Shown: positions 12,491-25,821, numbered from the stretch's first letter. The stretch: DNA of 64,000 bases from Siphonodentalium dalli (GCA_032622095.1 CP136064.1:249707827-249771826), one strand, 5' to 3'. Notes: generated by a model from the sequence alone, not told the origin. Made by a program: numbers and translations.

Positions 12491-12710
12491 AGCGGGACTG
12501 TGCACTAAATCCGTCCATTTATGGGACCGTCTCCTTTTGTACTCAACAGAATCGATACAACAAATGAATGAATATGAGCCAAGGATTAGTGGAAAATACA
12601 CTCATGTTCAATATGAACGATGCAAACAACATGTTAATTATAATGAAAATGAATGTATGACTCGAGTCATCTTTGCAGGATTTCATTACGTACAGTACTA
12701 TACAACCTTG
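12491..12710 (+). repeat. Dispersed repeat related to the fold-back at 4,384-4,624
   Basis: It starts AGCGGGACTGTGC directly after a TTAA and matches the outer right arm and the left arm of the 4.4-kb fold-back (CAACAGAATC, ATGAATGAATATGAGCC). The right terminus is not clear. It is probably another TTAA-type MITE. Confidence 0.6.
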
Positions 12711-14235
12711 GCGATATAGTCTAATATATGAGGGGGCGAAATTTTTAAATCTTTTTTATAAACCAAGTTTGATCGCAAAATAGCCCACCCTTTATAGATG
12801 TATACACATGTCCCCGAGCACATCGTGATATGGCCTAGCGGTTGAATCGACGGTAAACTCTAATGATACATAAAACATATGCCCGAACAGGAATTTAAAC
12901 CAGGAGCCCGTTGGCGGGAAGTGATATCAGCTTCCAAATATTATTTCACTAAAAAGTCATAAAGAGCATTTATTTTTGTTTTGCCTCCCTAGTCCTTATA
13001 GTGATATACATTAGAGAGCATTACGTAAATACGTAAGTGTATGCCATAAGTAATACGATTAGGAAGTATTTTTCAGTTTCAGTCGTGTTTTGAGCCCCAT
13101 TTTGATGATGAAATCTTAGGTGACTTATTGACGATTCGTTCAATATGCAGTGGCTGATCGCCTCAATAGAGTTCAGATAAAAAGAAGATACTAGTCGATA
13201 TATATCATTTCAAGCATATTTGTCGACAAGATTCGTTAAATGTATAGAAATGTTTAGATTGCAGAATGTCAACTTCACACTTCAAGCATCGATAGACTCT
13301 ACCATTAACATATTTGTGGCGTTATTGATTAGTCGAATAGTCTGGAATAGTGGCTAAAATGTAATCTGCTGATAAGTTCGTCATAATATCTTAGTGGTCG
13401 CGTATAATACGGACTATAAGATACCCCATGTCCATAACCGATACAATAAACCAACAATAACTGTTGCACGGACGAAAAAAATGTATGGCGGAAAAAGAGT
13501 TATAGTCTGTCTACGATTTAAGTGCGACGTTGAGGTCTCCACGCCGATTGTGGTCGAGTAAACGGCATTATCGCGTATATTTCGACATTCGAATGTGGCA
13601 AAAACGCTCCTTACCGTGTTAAATCAGGAGCATATCCATTTAACGGCGTTTTAAAACTTTGAGGTTAGATCAAATTGACGAGGCGAACGTTTAACATGCG
13701 GGGGAAATAACTCCATCTATCAAACCACAATTGGTATACACATCCAGAGCCGACTAAAAAAACCAGCTTGGCGTTTTTAAGATTTTGAAAACCTGTTTGA
13801 ATGCCGTTTTCGTGTGTAGTCTGTTGGGATATACAGCAGGTAGTTACTTACTTTTATGACATACTTTTACGCCAATATTAAATAATTACATGTTGTGGCG
13901 CCAATTTAGTTGGTTTATAGGGGTGTTGATACTGAATGAAAACTCGCTTTTGAACATTTTACACATTTTTGTTTACAATGTTTTTACCATCTTATACTGA
14001 AATTTGTTTACATTTATGCTTGTTTACCGCTATGCTCGAATTGAAATCAAAACATGTTACATTTACCCATATAATATTGTATACACAGAATTCTAACTTT
14101 GAAGGTATACACAATTGCACATGCATAATCGCGCAATGCTACACTATATACGGCATTTGTAAGACCCCCACTCCAGATGGTGATTCTATCGTAAATGAGC
14201 AAAACAGTGTCCCGCGATCTTAGGTCATCATTTAA
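12711..14235. other. No gene recognised
   Basis: Unassigned AT-rich DNA. A frame at 13,969-14,223 (+) shows no domain and stops where the next MITE begins. Confidence 0.4.
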
Positions 14236-14652
14236 AGGCACTGGCGGCGTTCGTTGCAGAAATATTCATATTTGTTCAAATCGCAATCAACAGAAGGAAT
14301 ATTAAAAAATATATATATAGTTTTGTTCATATGACAAACATAATCAGAGCGTAAATAGTAAAGTGATATAAACGTTCTGTATTATTTCCATATCAGGAAA
14401 GCAGTAACAAATAACGCTCTTTATGTTTACCATATCCGGATCTAAACAAAAGCCAGGAAACGTAACGTTTTTTGCTTTTGTTTACATAACAAAGGGAGAA
14501 AAAAATTTGACAATAACATACTGTTTATGCCATATTTCTGATTGGTATAAGAACAAGGTCTGTCTATATTTTACTATTCTTTCTGTTTATGGCGGTTGTT
14601 GACGAAGCTGAATATTTTAACAGCATACCCACTGCAAACGCCGCCCGTATCT
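14236..14652 (+). mobile_element. MITE family 2, copy b (complete)
   Basis: 417 bp, flanked by TTAA at 14,232-14,235 and 14,653-14,656. The termini AGGCACTGGCGGCGTT and (reverse complement of the right end) AGATACGGGCGGCGTT form inverted repeats of about 25 bp. It carries one AACGCTCTTTAT at 14,413. Confidence 0.85.
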
Positions 14653-15268
14653 TTAAAAGACAATTGCTGTCCCATAGTCAGGAGATGTGCATTTCCTTGT
14701 AGCTGATGTTATGTTGAAATTTGTGAAGAAAATAAACATAATGTTATAACATAAATTACAGAGAGAAGAATAAATCTTGTTTTCCATACAGGTATGAAGT
14801 AAATTCAGGTAATTGAATATTTCGAATAAATGTATACTATTTTATAACAAAAATATATATTTATTTAGTTAGATTTAATAAACTACATCTATATGAACTA
14901 TTTTTTGTATTATCTAGCTGACTTAACCCATACATACCCATCATATTACCAAAAACAGTCTTATTTGAGATTTGGCAGAAAGGTGATCTGGTTGTGATGC
15001 CCATGCATGTCACAGGTCTGACCCTCCCCCCCTGAAACCAAGTGTGTCAGTTTGATTCAGGGCTTGGATCACATGGACTTCTACCAATTTTCCCAAAACC
15101 AGAACAAGTGAAAGAATTTCTTTTAAAAATTACTATCCCGGTATCAGATATCCTAAACATCCCAAGTTTAGTATATTTGATACCCATTTTTGTTTCTAAT
15201 TAATTATTTTCACCTTTTCTGGTTTGGGACAATTGATTCATGTTTTCAAATCACTGAAACCGACACAT
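14653..15268. other. No gene recognised
   Basis: Very AT-rich spacer with no supportable element. Confidence 0.4.
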
Positions 15269-15491
15269 TTGCCACCAAGGAGTGTCATATGACACACCTA
15301 GAAAAATGCCTGTGTCAGCCCAAATGTGTTATCTGACACACGCGACACACATTCTGAGGACAAATTGGACGACACATTTGGATAATTTTTTCATAACTAT
15401 ATGTGTCAGATGACCTATTTGACCGACACAGGCTTTTTTTGCAGGTGTGTCGTTTGACCTGGTGTATGATTATATATGTGTCAGATTACCT
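15269..15491. repeat. Fold-back element built on TGTGTCAG-type motifs
   Basis: The arms at 15,291-15,340 and 15,402-15,451 are reverse complements (GACACACCT...GCCTGTGTC on both strands). Further scattered ACACATT/TGTGTCAG boxes lie outside them, giving a hairpin of about 220 bp. Confidence 0.75.
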
Positions 15492-15520
15492 GGATTCTGA
15501 TGACACAGAAATACTTATCA

Positions 15521-15700
15521 GTGCATGATTGTTCAGCTGATAACGTAGTAATATATCAACAGACATTTTCAAGCATCATTAATTAAAAAACTTCTTAAAC
15601 ACCCCCGTGTACGTGGTATCGCCAACCGGAAGGTATCACCAAACAGACCATGCGGTTTTGATAAATGAACATATCTTCCCTCAGATGAATCTACATGAAT
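15521..15700 (+). repeat. Dispersed inverted repeat, left copy
   Basis: It matches 19,272-19,446 in reverse complement, including TTCAAGCATCATTAATTAAA and ACACCCCCGTGTACGTGGTA. The two copies flank the Helitron-interrupted MITE. Confidence 0.75.
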
Positions 15701-15994
15701 CTTTGACATCCCAAATCCTATTTGGCGACATCTCATCGAAGGATCGATTCGCGGCTTTGACCCCCGAAATTATGATGGGTACCCACACTTGGTCGCGGAT
15801 AATATTTTTGCTAACCGCTCTGTATGTATGCCTGACAATGTGATGGTTAATTAAAGGCACGCGAGGCCTTAGTTGTCGAAAATATTTATATTTGTTCTAA
15901 TCACCGTAAACAGAAAAACATTAAAACGCATACAGTTTCGTTCATATATACCATGACCATCACGTAAACAGCATGTTATCATAAAGATCTACTA

Positions 15995-16014
15995 TCTATA
16001 TCTATATTTGCGAA

Positions 16015-16045
<31 letters not shown>

Positions 16046-18680
16046 GTTCTATAGAAATTCACAGGGGACCATCTAGATGATGCCAAAGGGGTCTACTAGG
16101 AGTAGCTTTTTACGAGAAAGATAATGGTCGGGGTTAGAATTTTCACAAGTGACGCCGTTGTTGTCAGGGGAAGAAAAGGGGGAGGGGCAGAACAAAAATT
16201 TGTCGCCGATTGCCACCAAACTTATATATAATCATCCCCATAATATGAGGAATCTAATGGCGTGGTTTAAATATGGAAAAAGTTGCGCCGTTCGCGTCAG
16301 GGGTGCCCGGAAGTGGGGGGGGGGGGGGGGCAGATTTTTGTTCTGTCGCTGATTGCCACGAAACTTACATATAATCATCCCCATGATATGAAGAGTCCAA
16401 CGGTGTGGTTTAAATATGTAAAAAGTGGCGTCGTTTGAGACAGGGATGAACGGAAGGGGAGAGGGGCACAAAAATTGATAAAACTTATTTTAGCGCCGAT
16501 TTCCACCAAATTGATATATATTCTTCTTCATGATACAAGGAATCTAATTGTGCGATTTAACAACGCCAAATTGTAGTTTTTGAATGAGAGATTGGGAGGG
16601 GTGGGCACTAAATTTGATAATAAGTCGCCGATGGCCACCACACTTATACAAAATCATCCCCATGGTATGAGGAGTCTAATGGCGTGGCTTTTATCTGTCA
16701 AATGCGGCCTCATTCGAGCCAGGGTTGCATTGAAAGGGACATGGGCACCAAAATTGATGCACAATTTTTTTAGCGCCAATTTCCACCAAATTGATACACG
16801 TTCTTATCCATGATACGAGGAATCTAATCGTGATTTAAAGACGCCATAGTGGTGCTGTTTCGGTGAGAGATGGAGAGGGGAGGGATTGGCACCAAATTTG
16901 ATAAAAAAAATTGTTTAGTCGCCGATTATATATCACATAAACAATCATCTCCATGATATCAGGAGTGTAATCGTGTGGTTTAAGGATGTCACAAGTGGGG
17001 CCATTCGAGTCAGTGGTGTATAGAGATGAGAGGGACACAAAACATTATATCTATATGTTTAGTGCCGATTTAGTGATACGAGGAATCTTATCGTGTGGTT
17101 TAGATACACCAAATTGGGTGAGATATATGGGGACCTTAAATTTGATACGAATTTGTATACTCGCCAATTTTCACCAATTTCATATATATGCATCTCTAAT
17201 CTCTAATGAGTCTTACTGTGTGCAGCTTGAGTCCTAAATAGGGACGGGATGGTCACCAAAATTGATACAAAATATTTTTAGTACCAATTACCATCAAATT
17301 CAGACACGTTCTTCTCAAATGATACAAGAAATAAAATCGTGTGTCTGTCTGTCTTTTTGTCTGTCTGTGTGCGTTCTATATATAACTTCACGCGGTACAA
17401 TCGAGATGGCACCAATGCGTTCTAAGAGGGGTAACATTTTACAAGGAAGATAATGGTGCGGGTTAAAATTTTCTAAAATGACGCTGTTGGTGGGAGGGGA
17501 AATTAAAAAAATATGGTGAAATAGTTTTGTCGCTGATTTCCACCAAACGAATACATAATCACCTTCGCAATATGGCGTTGTTCGAGTCAGCGTTGCATCA
17601 ACAATTGATTTAATAATTCGCCGATATCCACATATAAGTAATATACAGTCACCAGGCCATCTCCATATCATTTTAAGTAGTTGGGCGTTCACATTTGACA
17701 ATCCCGACATATGGTGACCCACATAAGTCACTTGAACAATTGTATCTTCTTAACAGTCATATTTATATGGGAATGGCAATCAAGGCATTCACACAATGAG
17801 CTAGCAAAAAGAGATAACTAGAAGAAGCATTAAACGTATATATTTATCATTCTATTGAAGAGATACATATATTCGTGCAAACTGAGAGACCTCGAACCGT
17901 CAGAGGGTTGCATATATATAATAACAAAACTTAGTCTGTTCCATTCAATACAGTTTCCACAAAAAGTTACAAATTGTCAAGAGATATGGAAGGCCTGTTC
18001 AAAAATAGTGGTCACAGTGTGCAGTCAAATATAGTTTCTTCTGATATACAAGAAAATGCAGTTAGTAGCACAAGACTTTTCAGGATCCTACCAATACTGA
18101 CATCTGACAAGGGTTTTAGTACAGACTCATCGACTGACATAAACAACTCAAAATCTCGCTCTGTGCCTGGCACATGTAGCTGATATGTTTGCGCAGCAAC
18201 ATTTCGTTTAAACTAAGAATATTTAGCCAATATATAGCACCATGAACAGAGGAGCACCTGGAAATTTCTTTGAAACATCTATATCTTAATGGAGATATGA
18301 TAGCCAGGTGTCCTCGAGATCTTAGTCCAACCCACTAGATTGATTGATACATCTCAATATGTAAAACCCAATTATCATCTTTTATCGAACTAATGTGTTT
18401 ATGATGTTCATGTATCATATTATAACGTCTAATGTATACGCAGTTGTAAATAAATAAATACTTCATTATTGGTGGAACGGATTAATCGCGATAAACAGAA
18501 TGACAATTGACAAGGTGAGCCACTACTTATATTCCATGACTGTAATAATCATGTTTTGTTATGCTATTTGAATATACAATTTATGAGAAAACGTATAACA
18601 CTTTAAGCAAGAGCATTCTCTATTCCCAACAAATATCCACAGCATACATTAACCTGAGCAACGCCGGGTAACCCTGCTAG
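15995..18680 (+). mobile_element. Helitron 1 (non-autonomous, 2,686 bp)
   Basis: It begins TCTATATCTATATTTG and ends with a short hairpin (ACCTG, 8-nt loop, CGGGT) followed 11 nt later by CTAG. It sits between A (15,994) and T (18,681) with no target duplication. These are the textbook Helitron marks (5'-TC, 3' hairpin plus CTRR, A^T insertion), and an intact copy of the host MITE confirms both edges. No Rep/helicase ORF is present. The inside holds (CTGT)n at 16,015-16,045, a degenerate repeat built on CCACCAAA...ATCATCCCCAT...GGAATCTAATGG (16,200-17,330), and a second copy of the 5' (CTGT)n-GTTCTATA region at 17,340-17,450. Confidence 0.9.
17974..18183 (+). other. Open frame inside Helitron 1, possible captured fragment
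   Basis: A 69-codon Ser-rich frame (MSRDMEGLFKNSGHSVQS...) with more protein-like composition than its surroundings. Helitrons often capture host exons, so this could be one. No domain is recognised and no splice sites were tested. Confidence 0.2.
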
Positions 18681-19271
18681 TATTTTATATAAGCAAGAGC
18701 CTGATTGTGTTACAGAAGACAACACAATGCTACTGGCTAATCACACACAAATGGCATAAACGCTCTTTATTAGTTCCATATCAGGAATTCACCAACCAAG
18801 AACGCTCTTTATGTTTACCATCATACTATAAACAAACACCAGAAAAGTAACTATTTATGCTTTTATTTACATAACAATGGTCAAACATTTGACAATAACA
18901 TACTGTTTATGCGATATTTCTTATTTGTATACGGACAAAGTCTGTCTACATTTTGATGTTCTTTCTGTTTGTGGCGGTTTTTGACGGGTGGAAATATTTT
19001 CACAGGATACCCACCGCCAAGGCCAACCGTACCTTTAAACATATATTTTTCAATTGATACACGCATTATCCGCCGTCAATGGCTGATAATTACGTTTCAA
19101 ACGAACTACCTAACGTCAAAAGGTGTCTACTCTTTATGATAAAATCGGAAATGAGCCGGAATTGCCATTAAATTTATCGGGATGAGAGCAAGCTATGGTC
19201 GTTATCCCATTGAGGGAACATTCCGCTTTATGAAATTATGTTTTGAATAGTGGATATCATCATTCAACTAG

Positions 19272-19446
19272 GAGATATATAGATTCATCTGAGGGAGTTT
19301 ATCAAAACCGCATGGTCTGTTTGGCGATACATTCCGGGTTGGCGATACCACGTACACGGGGGTGTTTAAGATGTTTTTTAATTAATGATGCTTGAAAATG
19401 TCTGCCAATCAGTCTGTTGATATATCAGCTGAACAACCATGTATAG
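19272..19446 (-). repeat. Dispersed inverted repeat, right copy
   Basis: Reverse complement of 15,521-15,700 with small indels (an extra block of about 14 bp near 19,405). Confidence 0.75.
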
Positions 19447-19640
19447 TCATTATTACCTCATCACTAGAACCCCCTGTCCAAGTTTAGTTAATGACATTTG
19501 ATAATGTGAGACAACCGATGAGGGATTCCTTCTAATTGGCATTGCAGCAGACTTTTACAAATTTTATCAACATTTTCAATCAGGAAAATTTACCTGATCC
19601 AGGGTTAAAACATCTCTGTCTGAGCTCATCGTTTGATTAA

Positions 19641-20134
19641 AGGTACGGTTGGCCTTGGCGGTGGGTATCCTGTGAAAATAATTCCACCCGTCAAAAACCG
19701 CCACAAACAGAAAGAACAACAAAATGTAGACAGACTTTGTCCGTATACAAATAAGAAATATCGCATAAACAGTATGTTATGGTCATATTTTTGACCATTG
19801 TTATGTAAACAAAAGCCTAAAAAGTTACTTTTCTGGTGTTTGTTTATATTATGATGGTAAACATAAAGAGCGTTCTTTGTGGGTGAATTCCTGATATGGA
19901 ACGAATAAAGAGCGTTTATGTCATTTGTGTGTGATTAGCCAGCAGCATTGTGTTGTCTTCTGTAACACAATCAGGCTCTTGCTTAGGTAACATATAGAAA
20001 ATCTATATGATAACATGCTGTTTACGCGATGGTCATGGTATATATGAACGAAACTGTATGCATTTTAATGTTTTTCTGTTTACGGTGATTGGAAAAAATA
20101 TGAATATTTTCGACAACTAAGGCCTCACGTGCCT
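19641..20134 (-). mobile_element. MITE family 1, copy c
   Basis: 494 bp, TTAA flanks at 19,637-19,640 and 20,135-20,138, reverse orientation. It differs from copy d inside the EGF array (56,380-56,873) at only a few bases, which indicates recent activity of this subfamily. Confidence 0.9.
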
Positions 20135-21946
20135 TTAAGGTTCCACTTTTTTCTGATTTTGAAAAAAAGTAGTAAATTGTTCTTCAAAATTATGCAAAGT
20201 TTACTAACTAATGAACCCTCCACACTATTTATTTTTCAAAGTAAATGCATTTTTCATGTGAATCTGCAGATGGTTCGCCTAGCGTTAAATGAAACCTACG
20301 CATATTTGTTCCTGTGGAGAAATGAGATTCATGGGGCACAACAGTTGAAAGTCAAGTGACCACCTGATTAAATGAATGTGGCATAACTTCTCATGCTTTA
20401 TTAGATGAATCATATTATTAAATTAAACTCAAATTCCAATCTGCATTTTTATTCTGAATTTGTGTATTACTAGGGGTTTCCAATTAAAGGGACACATGGC
20501 GTAAAAGACACAATGTTTACAAACAACATCAGTTTAATAATAATAGCTATATATCAAGTTTCAACATGGGTTATGTACAAAAAATATGAAGAAAGGCCAC
20601 ATGCCCTTTATTTTATACTGGTGTAAATACTATAGGCAGCCCCCTGCGGTTGTGGAGGAGTAACAAGTATAAGAGTTAAAACAGCCTGGGCTGTGATTGG
20701 TTCAGGCAACTCTTTAAGGATTGGCCATTTATAAATGAACAATCGGAACCCAAAAAGATCATTAATATATGGTCAATCGCAACCACGCGTAGTCGACTGT
20801 CCATTTAGAAAGAACCATTAACGCTAATCATTTAATTTAATTTTTATTAACTAAATAACGGAGATATTTGAAGAAGTGTTTTTGACGAAATAACGGAAAT
20901 ATTTGAAGAAGCCCAAGTCTCCCCATGTCCACCCACCCAATAGATGAATTTGACTTATATTTCACCAGAGTTGATCTATTCTGGTGTTTCAATTTCTCAT
21001 ACAAATCGCCGTTATTTAGTAAAGGTACATTCTTTATAGAGTTATTACCCTTCAGATTAAATATGAAGCTGACATGCAGGATTATTTATATTTGTCGTGA
21101 TTTAGTGGTCAATCCCAAGCTCACGTGCCACGTGTTGCAAGATTGACCATTAATTTTTAATGAAAATTTAGGTACGGGTTGTCCATTTATTAATGGTCAA
21201 ACTTATGCGCATTAGGTGGATTGGTTGCATGAATTAGAAGAAAAATGTTGACAAAAATTCAAAGAATCATTCTACCACATACTTCATTTGCCAAGAGGCC
21301 CATTTATTAAAGGTGAAGTCTGTTGTGGTTTTTTTTAGAATTTTTAAGTGATGTCATGATTAAAAAATTACAATATTTTTTAGTGCGGAACAGATACTAG
21401 TTATGAAAACACGAACATTTGAAGTGGATTCCCTGCTAGTTGGTATTTGTTTTTTTATTGGGAAAGTTTCCACAGATGTCAAGCTTACATAATCTGAAGG
21501 CAGTTTGAGTGTTTCCATTTTGGCCTCTGATCACCAAACGTTAGCATTGAAGCATATGGAAAATATTTACACCAGTGTAACCTAAAGGTATTTTATCAGT
21601 TGACACAATTGCTTGACATGAAAACGGCCGTGACAGATACGTCGTGAACTACATCTCAATGAGTAAACATTTGTCCATTTTCGCGGTCAAATAAAAACCA
21701 CAATTTGTTAAACATCTGAAACAGACTTCAGATACACGTATAAACTAATTGTTGTGCATATTTATCTCTATTCGTGGTGGCAATTTTGATCCTTATCAGC
21801 ATTTTAACGATAAGAGCGATGTTAATTGGGGGACTATATTTTATCCAACGCATTAAATTTCAAACAAAAAATCGTGAATTGGCTGAGCGTTTTCTATGGT
21901 TTCATATTTCGTTGATAATTACAAGGCATGTGTGAGTCGAGTTAAC
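20135..21946. other. No gene recognised
   Basis: AT-rich DNA. TTAA followed by AGGGACACATGG near 20,487 looks like a TTAA-MITE end, but no partner terminus was found. Confidence 0.4.
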
Positions 21947-22156
21947 GTGTTATGTTATCTGACGGTTTATATTTAGGGTATAACGGTGTGGTGTTATAGG
22001 TTAATATACTGTGCAAATAATCGTTTATGGGCCCCGTCTTCGCCGTCGCCCATTAAATAAATTTGCCACAGTATATTCGCCTTGTATGTGCCTTCCCTAA
22101 ATCACAAAATACCACACCGTTATCCCGTAAATATAAGCCGTCAGATAACATAACAC
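21947..22156. repeat. Fold-back element with two nested stems
   Basis: Outer arms 21,947-21,995 and 22,108-22,156 (GTGTTATGTTATCTGACGG on both strands). An inner stem, about 22,002-22,020 with 22,060-22,078, is built on AATATACTGTG. Non-coding. Confidence 0.8.
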
Positions 22157-22798
22157 TATATACGATAATTGCAACTATTTCTTTTCAATAAAACTATCCG
22201 ATTTCTATGTCTATTGTAATATGTTATTATGTATGTTTCGTTTATATTTGAAACCTACTTGCGTTTTATGTTATGTTTATTTGGGAAATACAAATTCAAA
22301 TTTTGTGAGAGAAAAAAAAAGGATCTCAACAAACAGAATACAATTGTCATATTCCACATGGAAGTGGAACTAGATATGTGCCGACATGGAATTACGGGGG
22401 GTGTTGCCCTCATCTGTGGACAATGCCCAACTCTAAAACTATTTAGAGCACAGTCCCGTTGTTGCAATCGTTCCCTGATTTTAGGTATAGCACACCAATT
22501 CCCAAGGCTGGCGAAGGAATAGTTCAGTCAGTAATTATCCCATTGTTATGCGCACGTAACTCATAACAGACAAATCGCACGGGCGCTTCAGAGTGGGACC
22601 AGTCCGTGTTGTTTCGGACATATCTATTCACATTCAACGGCGATCAGTTCATGTTAATCACGTCTTTGGGCGTGGCTAACTGGCTATTGTGTCCAATCGC
22701 AGCCAGAGCACGGATTGTGCGTCGTGATCAAAATACGCTCAAAGGCACATTTCCAGTTGATTGCATTATGTGGGATCAATTGTGCTCTAAGTCGGTCA

Positions 22799-22877
22799 GA
22801 GCACGTGAATAGTTCTTTACCAGAATAAATCTCGTCTTCGACTTAATTGATTCTGGTAATGAACAATTCGCGTGCTC
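22799..22877. repeat. Hairpin, 28-bp arms
   Basis: GAGCACGTGAAT at the left is matched by its near reverse complement ending CGTGCTC at 22,877. The stem ends with ACCAGAAT/ATTCTGGT. Confidence 0.75.
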
Positions 22878-23405
22878 TAACACTTACGTAAAAATAACAC
22901 AAATTTCTTCACATTATCAAATGTGAAAGTTTCTGTTTTTATACCACAATGTTCTTACTTTTGATTAAACTTTTAAACTGAAATTGCCATAAGTTGGACA
23001 GTTTCCACTATAATGCATGTTAGGCTACACATTTCCAACAATTGGAAAGCTTAAGGTACCAGTTGGTCTATTCCAACCAAAGAGGTACAAATTTTATTTT
23101 CCAGATATCGGTCTGGTTCAAGGATGAAGTGCAGTTTGACATAACAGGTTGGGCATACTCAAAAAGTATTAACTTCCACACTCTAAGTAAACTGTTACTC
23201 GCAAGGCAAAGTTGATACTTCCATCTTCGCAGGTAGTAATCCCATTTCTTACATTTAGTTTACCACTGACAAATTATTTAACAATTTTCTAAATTCAATG
23301 AAGATAAATGGAAATAAATTATATACAACTAACATAATATGACGTGCATTGGGCACGAGAAAACAGAATGTCAAGATGGTGCATGAGAAATCAAATATAA
23401 AAAGG

Positions 23406-23449
23406 ACACACACACACACACCCTCACACACACACACACACACACACAC
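23406..23449. repeat. (AC)n microsatellite
   Basis: Two AC tracts split by CCCT. Confidence 0.95.
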
Positions 23450-24751
23450 CCACATCAGAAACAGGACCAAAAAATATTCGGAAAAAAAACATGGCAACCA
23501 GTTGGAAAACTGTAAATGGAGCAATATAAAATTCCTCACAGTTGGTATTTGGTCTGGTTCTCATGGAGCTACACAGCTAAAAATTTCGAAGCTTGGCGTT
23601 TGACACCAAACGGAAACCGTGTAGCCACGTTCATATATATATATATGAGGAACAGGAGGTGATTAGAATTCAATCTGGTAGTCGTCTAACATTAATGTTT
23701 AGGTGACCCCAACTGGTATCAAACTGGAAAAAAGTTTCTATCCATCTAAAACAATTACTAATAATTGCACACAAGTTGACCCATCTGTAAAATATAATGT
23801 AAATGTAAACATGTGCTCGGACTAAATTTTCAAATAATTATTCTTCAACTCTTATTCTTCAAATAAAATTATTACCCATTCAGAAAATAAGTGATGATAA
23901 GGTAAGTGAATCTCAAATATTATTTTCGCTTCCAAAAAAACAACAACATATTTTGCAGCAAATAATTTCAAGTTGCCTATTCTCGCGGTAAACATGTGTT
24001 TCTGGTCATGTCAAGTGAGGTCCGCTGATCCTTAACAGATAACAATTGAAAATTAAATCAAGTACGCAAAACGGCAGAAACAAATAAATTTTTATAAAAT
24101 AGATCTCGCACCAATACACTAACTTCGGGTGGCATGGCTCTCTTAACTTGCGAGTCCGGATTTATAATAGAGTAAGCCTGACCATGTGCACGACGTCACA
24201 AATAAGGACATAGCTATATAAGCCGAACCAAACTTGATGGTCAGTTTCAATGATCGTTCAACGTAGAAGCATTTTGGCCATTGGGCGGCTTGTTGATAAT
24301 TGAATAATTATCACCACACACACACACATATATATATTGTGTCTGAATATCCATCAGTCACATAATATACGATGTATGCATTTTTATATCTGCTAGTTTG
24401 TTTATGCTCTCGAACTATAGCTGTAATGTCAGGAGGTGTGTTTTAAGTATAGATACTCAGTTCGGGAAGTGAATGAGAGCAAATAATTTCACGAGACCTG
24501 GTTATGCTGTTTCCGTTTATAGATGGGGCATCAAGCGTCAAGCTTCGAAATTTTAACATGGTTGATCATTTGGCCTTAAGACACTCCCCCGTCTGGTTTT
24601 ACCATTTACATATAAGTTGAGCTGCGTTGAAAGCAGACAATATAGTAACAACAACACGACCGACGCCTTAGACTATAGATCTCAATGACAATTCCCCAAT
24701 CTTCCTTTGTTCAAACATCAATATTGACAGTTCAATAAACGACGTGAGTGA

Positions 24752-25145
24752 GGATACGTTCATACGCTGGCAAGTTTTCACGGTATGTTTTTGCGGGCAT
24801 GTCGTCATAGAAAACCACATGGTGCCAGAATATGAACGGAAACAAGTACATAACGTGCATCTTTACCAAAGCGAAAGCCATGAGAAGTAAAAATTTAGAT
24901 AGTTCCACTTGTAACTGTGCTACTGGAATTTGCCTTCAAATGCCTGAGATAATTGCATGCTATGCAAAGGCAAATTCCGGTAGCATCGCTACAGGTGGAA
25001 CTACAGAGATATTACGTCGCACGTAGTTAGCTGTGGTACAGATGTACATTATGTGCTTGTTTCCGTTCATATTCAGGCGCCATGTCGTTTTCTAATACAA
25101 TATGCAGACCATACCGTGCAAACTTGCCAATGTATGAACGTACCC
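24752..25145. repeat. Large inverted repeat with matching reading frames in both arms
   Basis: The arms 24,752-24,943 (+) and 24,964-25,145 (reverse complement) are diverged copies around a 20-nt loop. Read outwards-in, both arms encode EYERKQ(V/A)HNVHLY. This suggests a duplicated, inverted coding or once-coding segment rather than a simple MITE. No family is recognised. Confidence 0.7.
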
Positions 25146-25655
25146 TTAATGTTGAAGGTCGCACGATGGATTGTGGCCCTATAGTCCTGAGCCATCCTAT
25201 ACATTTGTAGTGATATGACATCAGTGGACATATAAGCGACATTGGATGATAAATCGTGCATTTCTCCATGACCCCCTGGACTACTTGTCATTTACATATC
25301 TTGTGTAACTCTTCTGAATCATAATGACAACAAAATAATGTTTATAAAACAAGATTTCAAACTACAAAATAGCTTTCTTATAAATACAGTCCTGAGTGTT
25401 TGGTTATACAGCTAAAATGAAATGTGTCTTGATTGGGGTGCTAACAAGACAACGTTACCCTTATTGGTATGATGCAGGTAAGCTCCGAACGTTGCCGTGG
25501 GGTCGCCAGAAGTTTCTTTTCTAAACAATATTAATTTTAAAAAGTGTGTTCCGGACAGGTGTCTTCGGTTTGTATTCATTATATTATACCCGGAGACTAT
25601 ATAAAATTTATCAGGAATAGATATATGACCTTCAAGTCATAGTATTATATTCAAA
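25146..25655. other. No gene recognised
   Basis: Unassigned spacer. Confidence 0.4.
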
Positions 25656-25657
25656 TA

Positions 25658-25821
25658 CAGTAATGCTCTAATTAATCGACCTCTTAACCACAGCAGAATT
25701 ATGGGTAACTTTTCAGGATTTAGTCGGAAATATGGCTTGTTGCCATTCATCGGAAAGCTCTCGGCGAGAGTTACCCATAATTATGCTGTGGTTAAGAGGT
25801 CGACTAATTAGAGCATTACTG
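25658..25821. mobile_element. pogo/mariner-like MITE (164 bp)
   Basis: Near-perfect arms of about 55 bp starting CAGTAATGCTCTAATTAA, flanked by TA on both sides (25,656-25,657 and 25,822-25,823). CAGT termini and a TA target are those of the Tc1/mariner-pogo superfamily. No coding capacity. Confidence 0.85.

Larger units (their letters stand above)
15855..19034 (+). mobile_element. MITE family 1, copy b, split by a Helitron
   Basis: The left part is 15,855-15,994 and the right part 18,681-19,034. Joined they make 494 bp, the family's usual length. TTAA flanks at 15,851-15,854 and 19,035-19,038. The interruption falls exactly between A and T. Confidence 0.85.
22157..24751. other. No gene recognised; hairpin and microsatellite inside
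   Basis: Unassigned apart from the hairpin at 22,799-22,877 and the (AC)n tract at 23,406-23,449. Short open frames here lack family support. Confidence 0.4.

Noticed and set aside
12830-12910. tRNA-like sequence near GGCCTAGCGGTTGAATCGACGG
   Set aside because: An A-box-like stretch is present, but the expected B-box appears only on the opposite strand and no cloverleaf can be folded by eye.
16015-17450. CRISPR-like or satellite array in the regularly spaced repeats
   Set aside because: The repeats are degenerate, of unequal spacing, and lie inside a Helitron of a eukaryotic genome; internal transposon repeats explain them.
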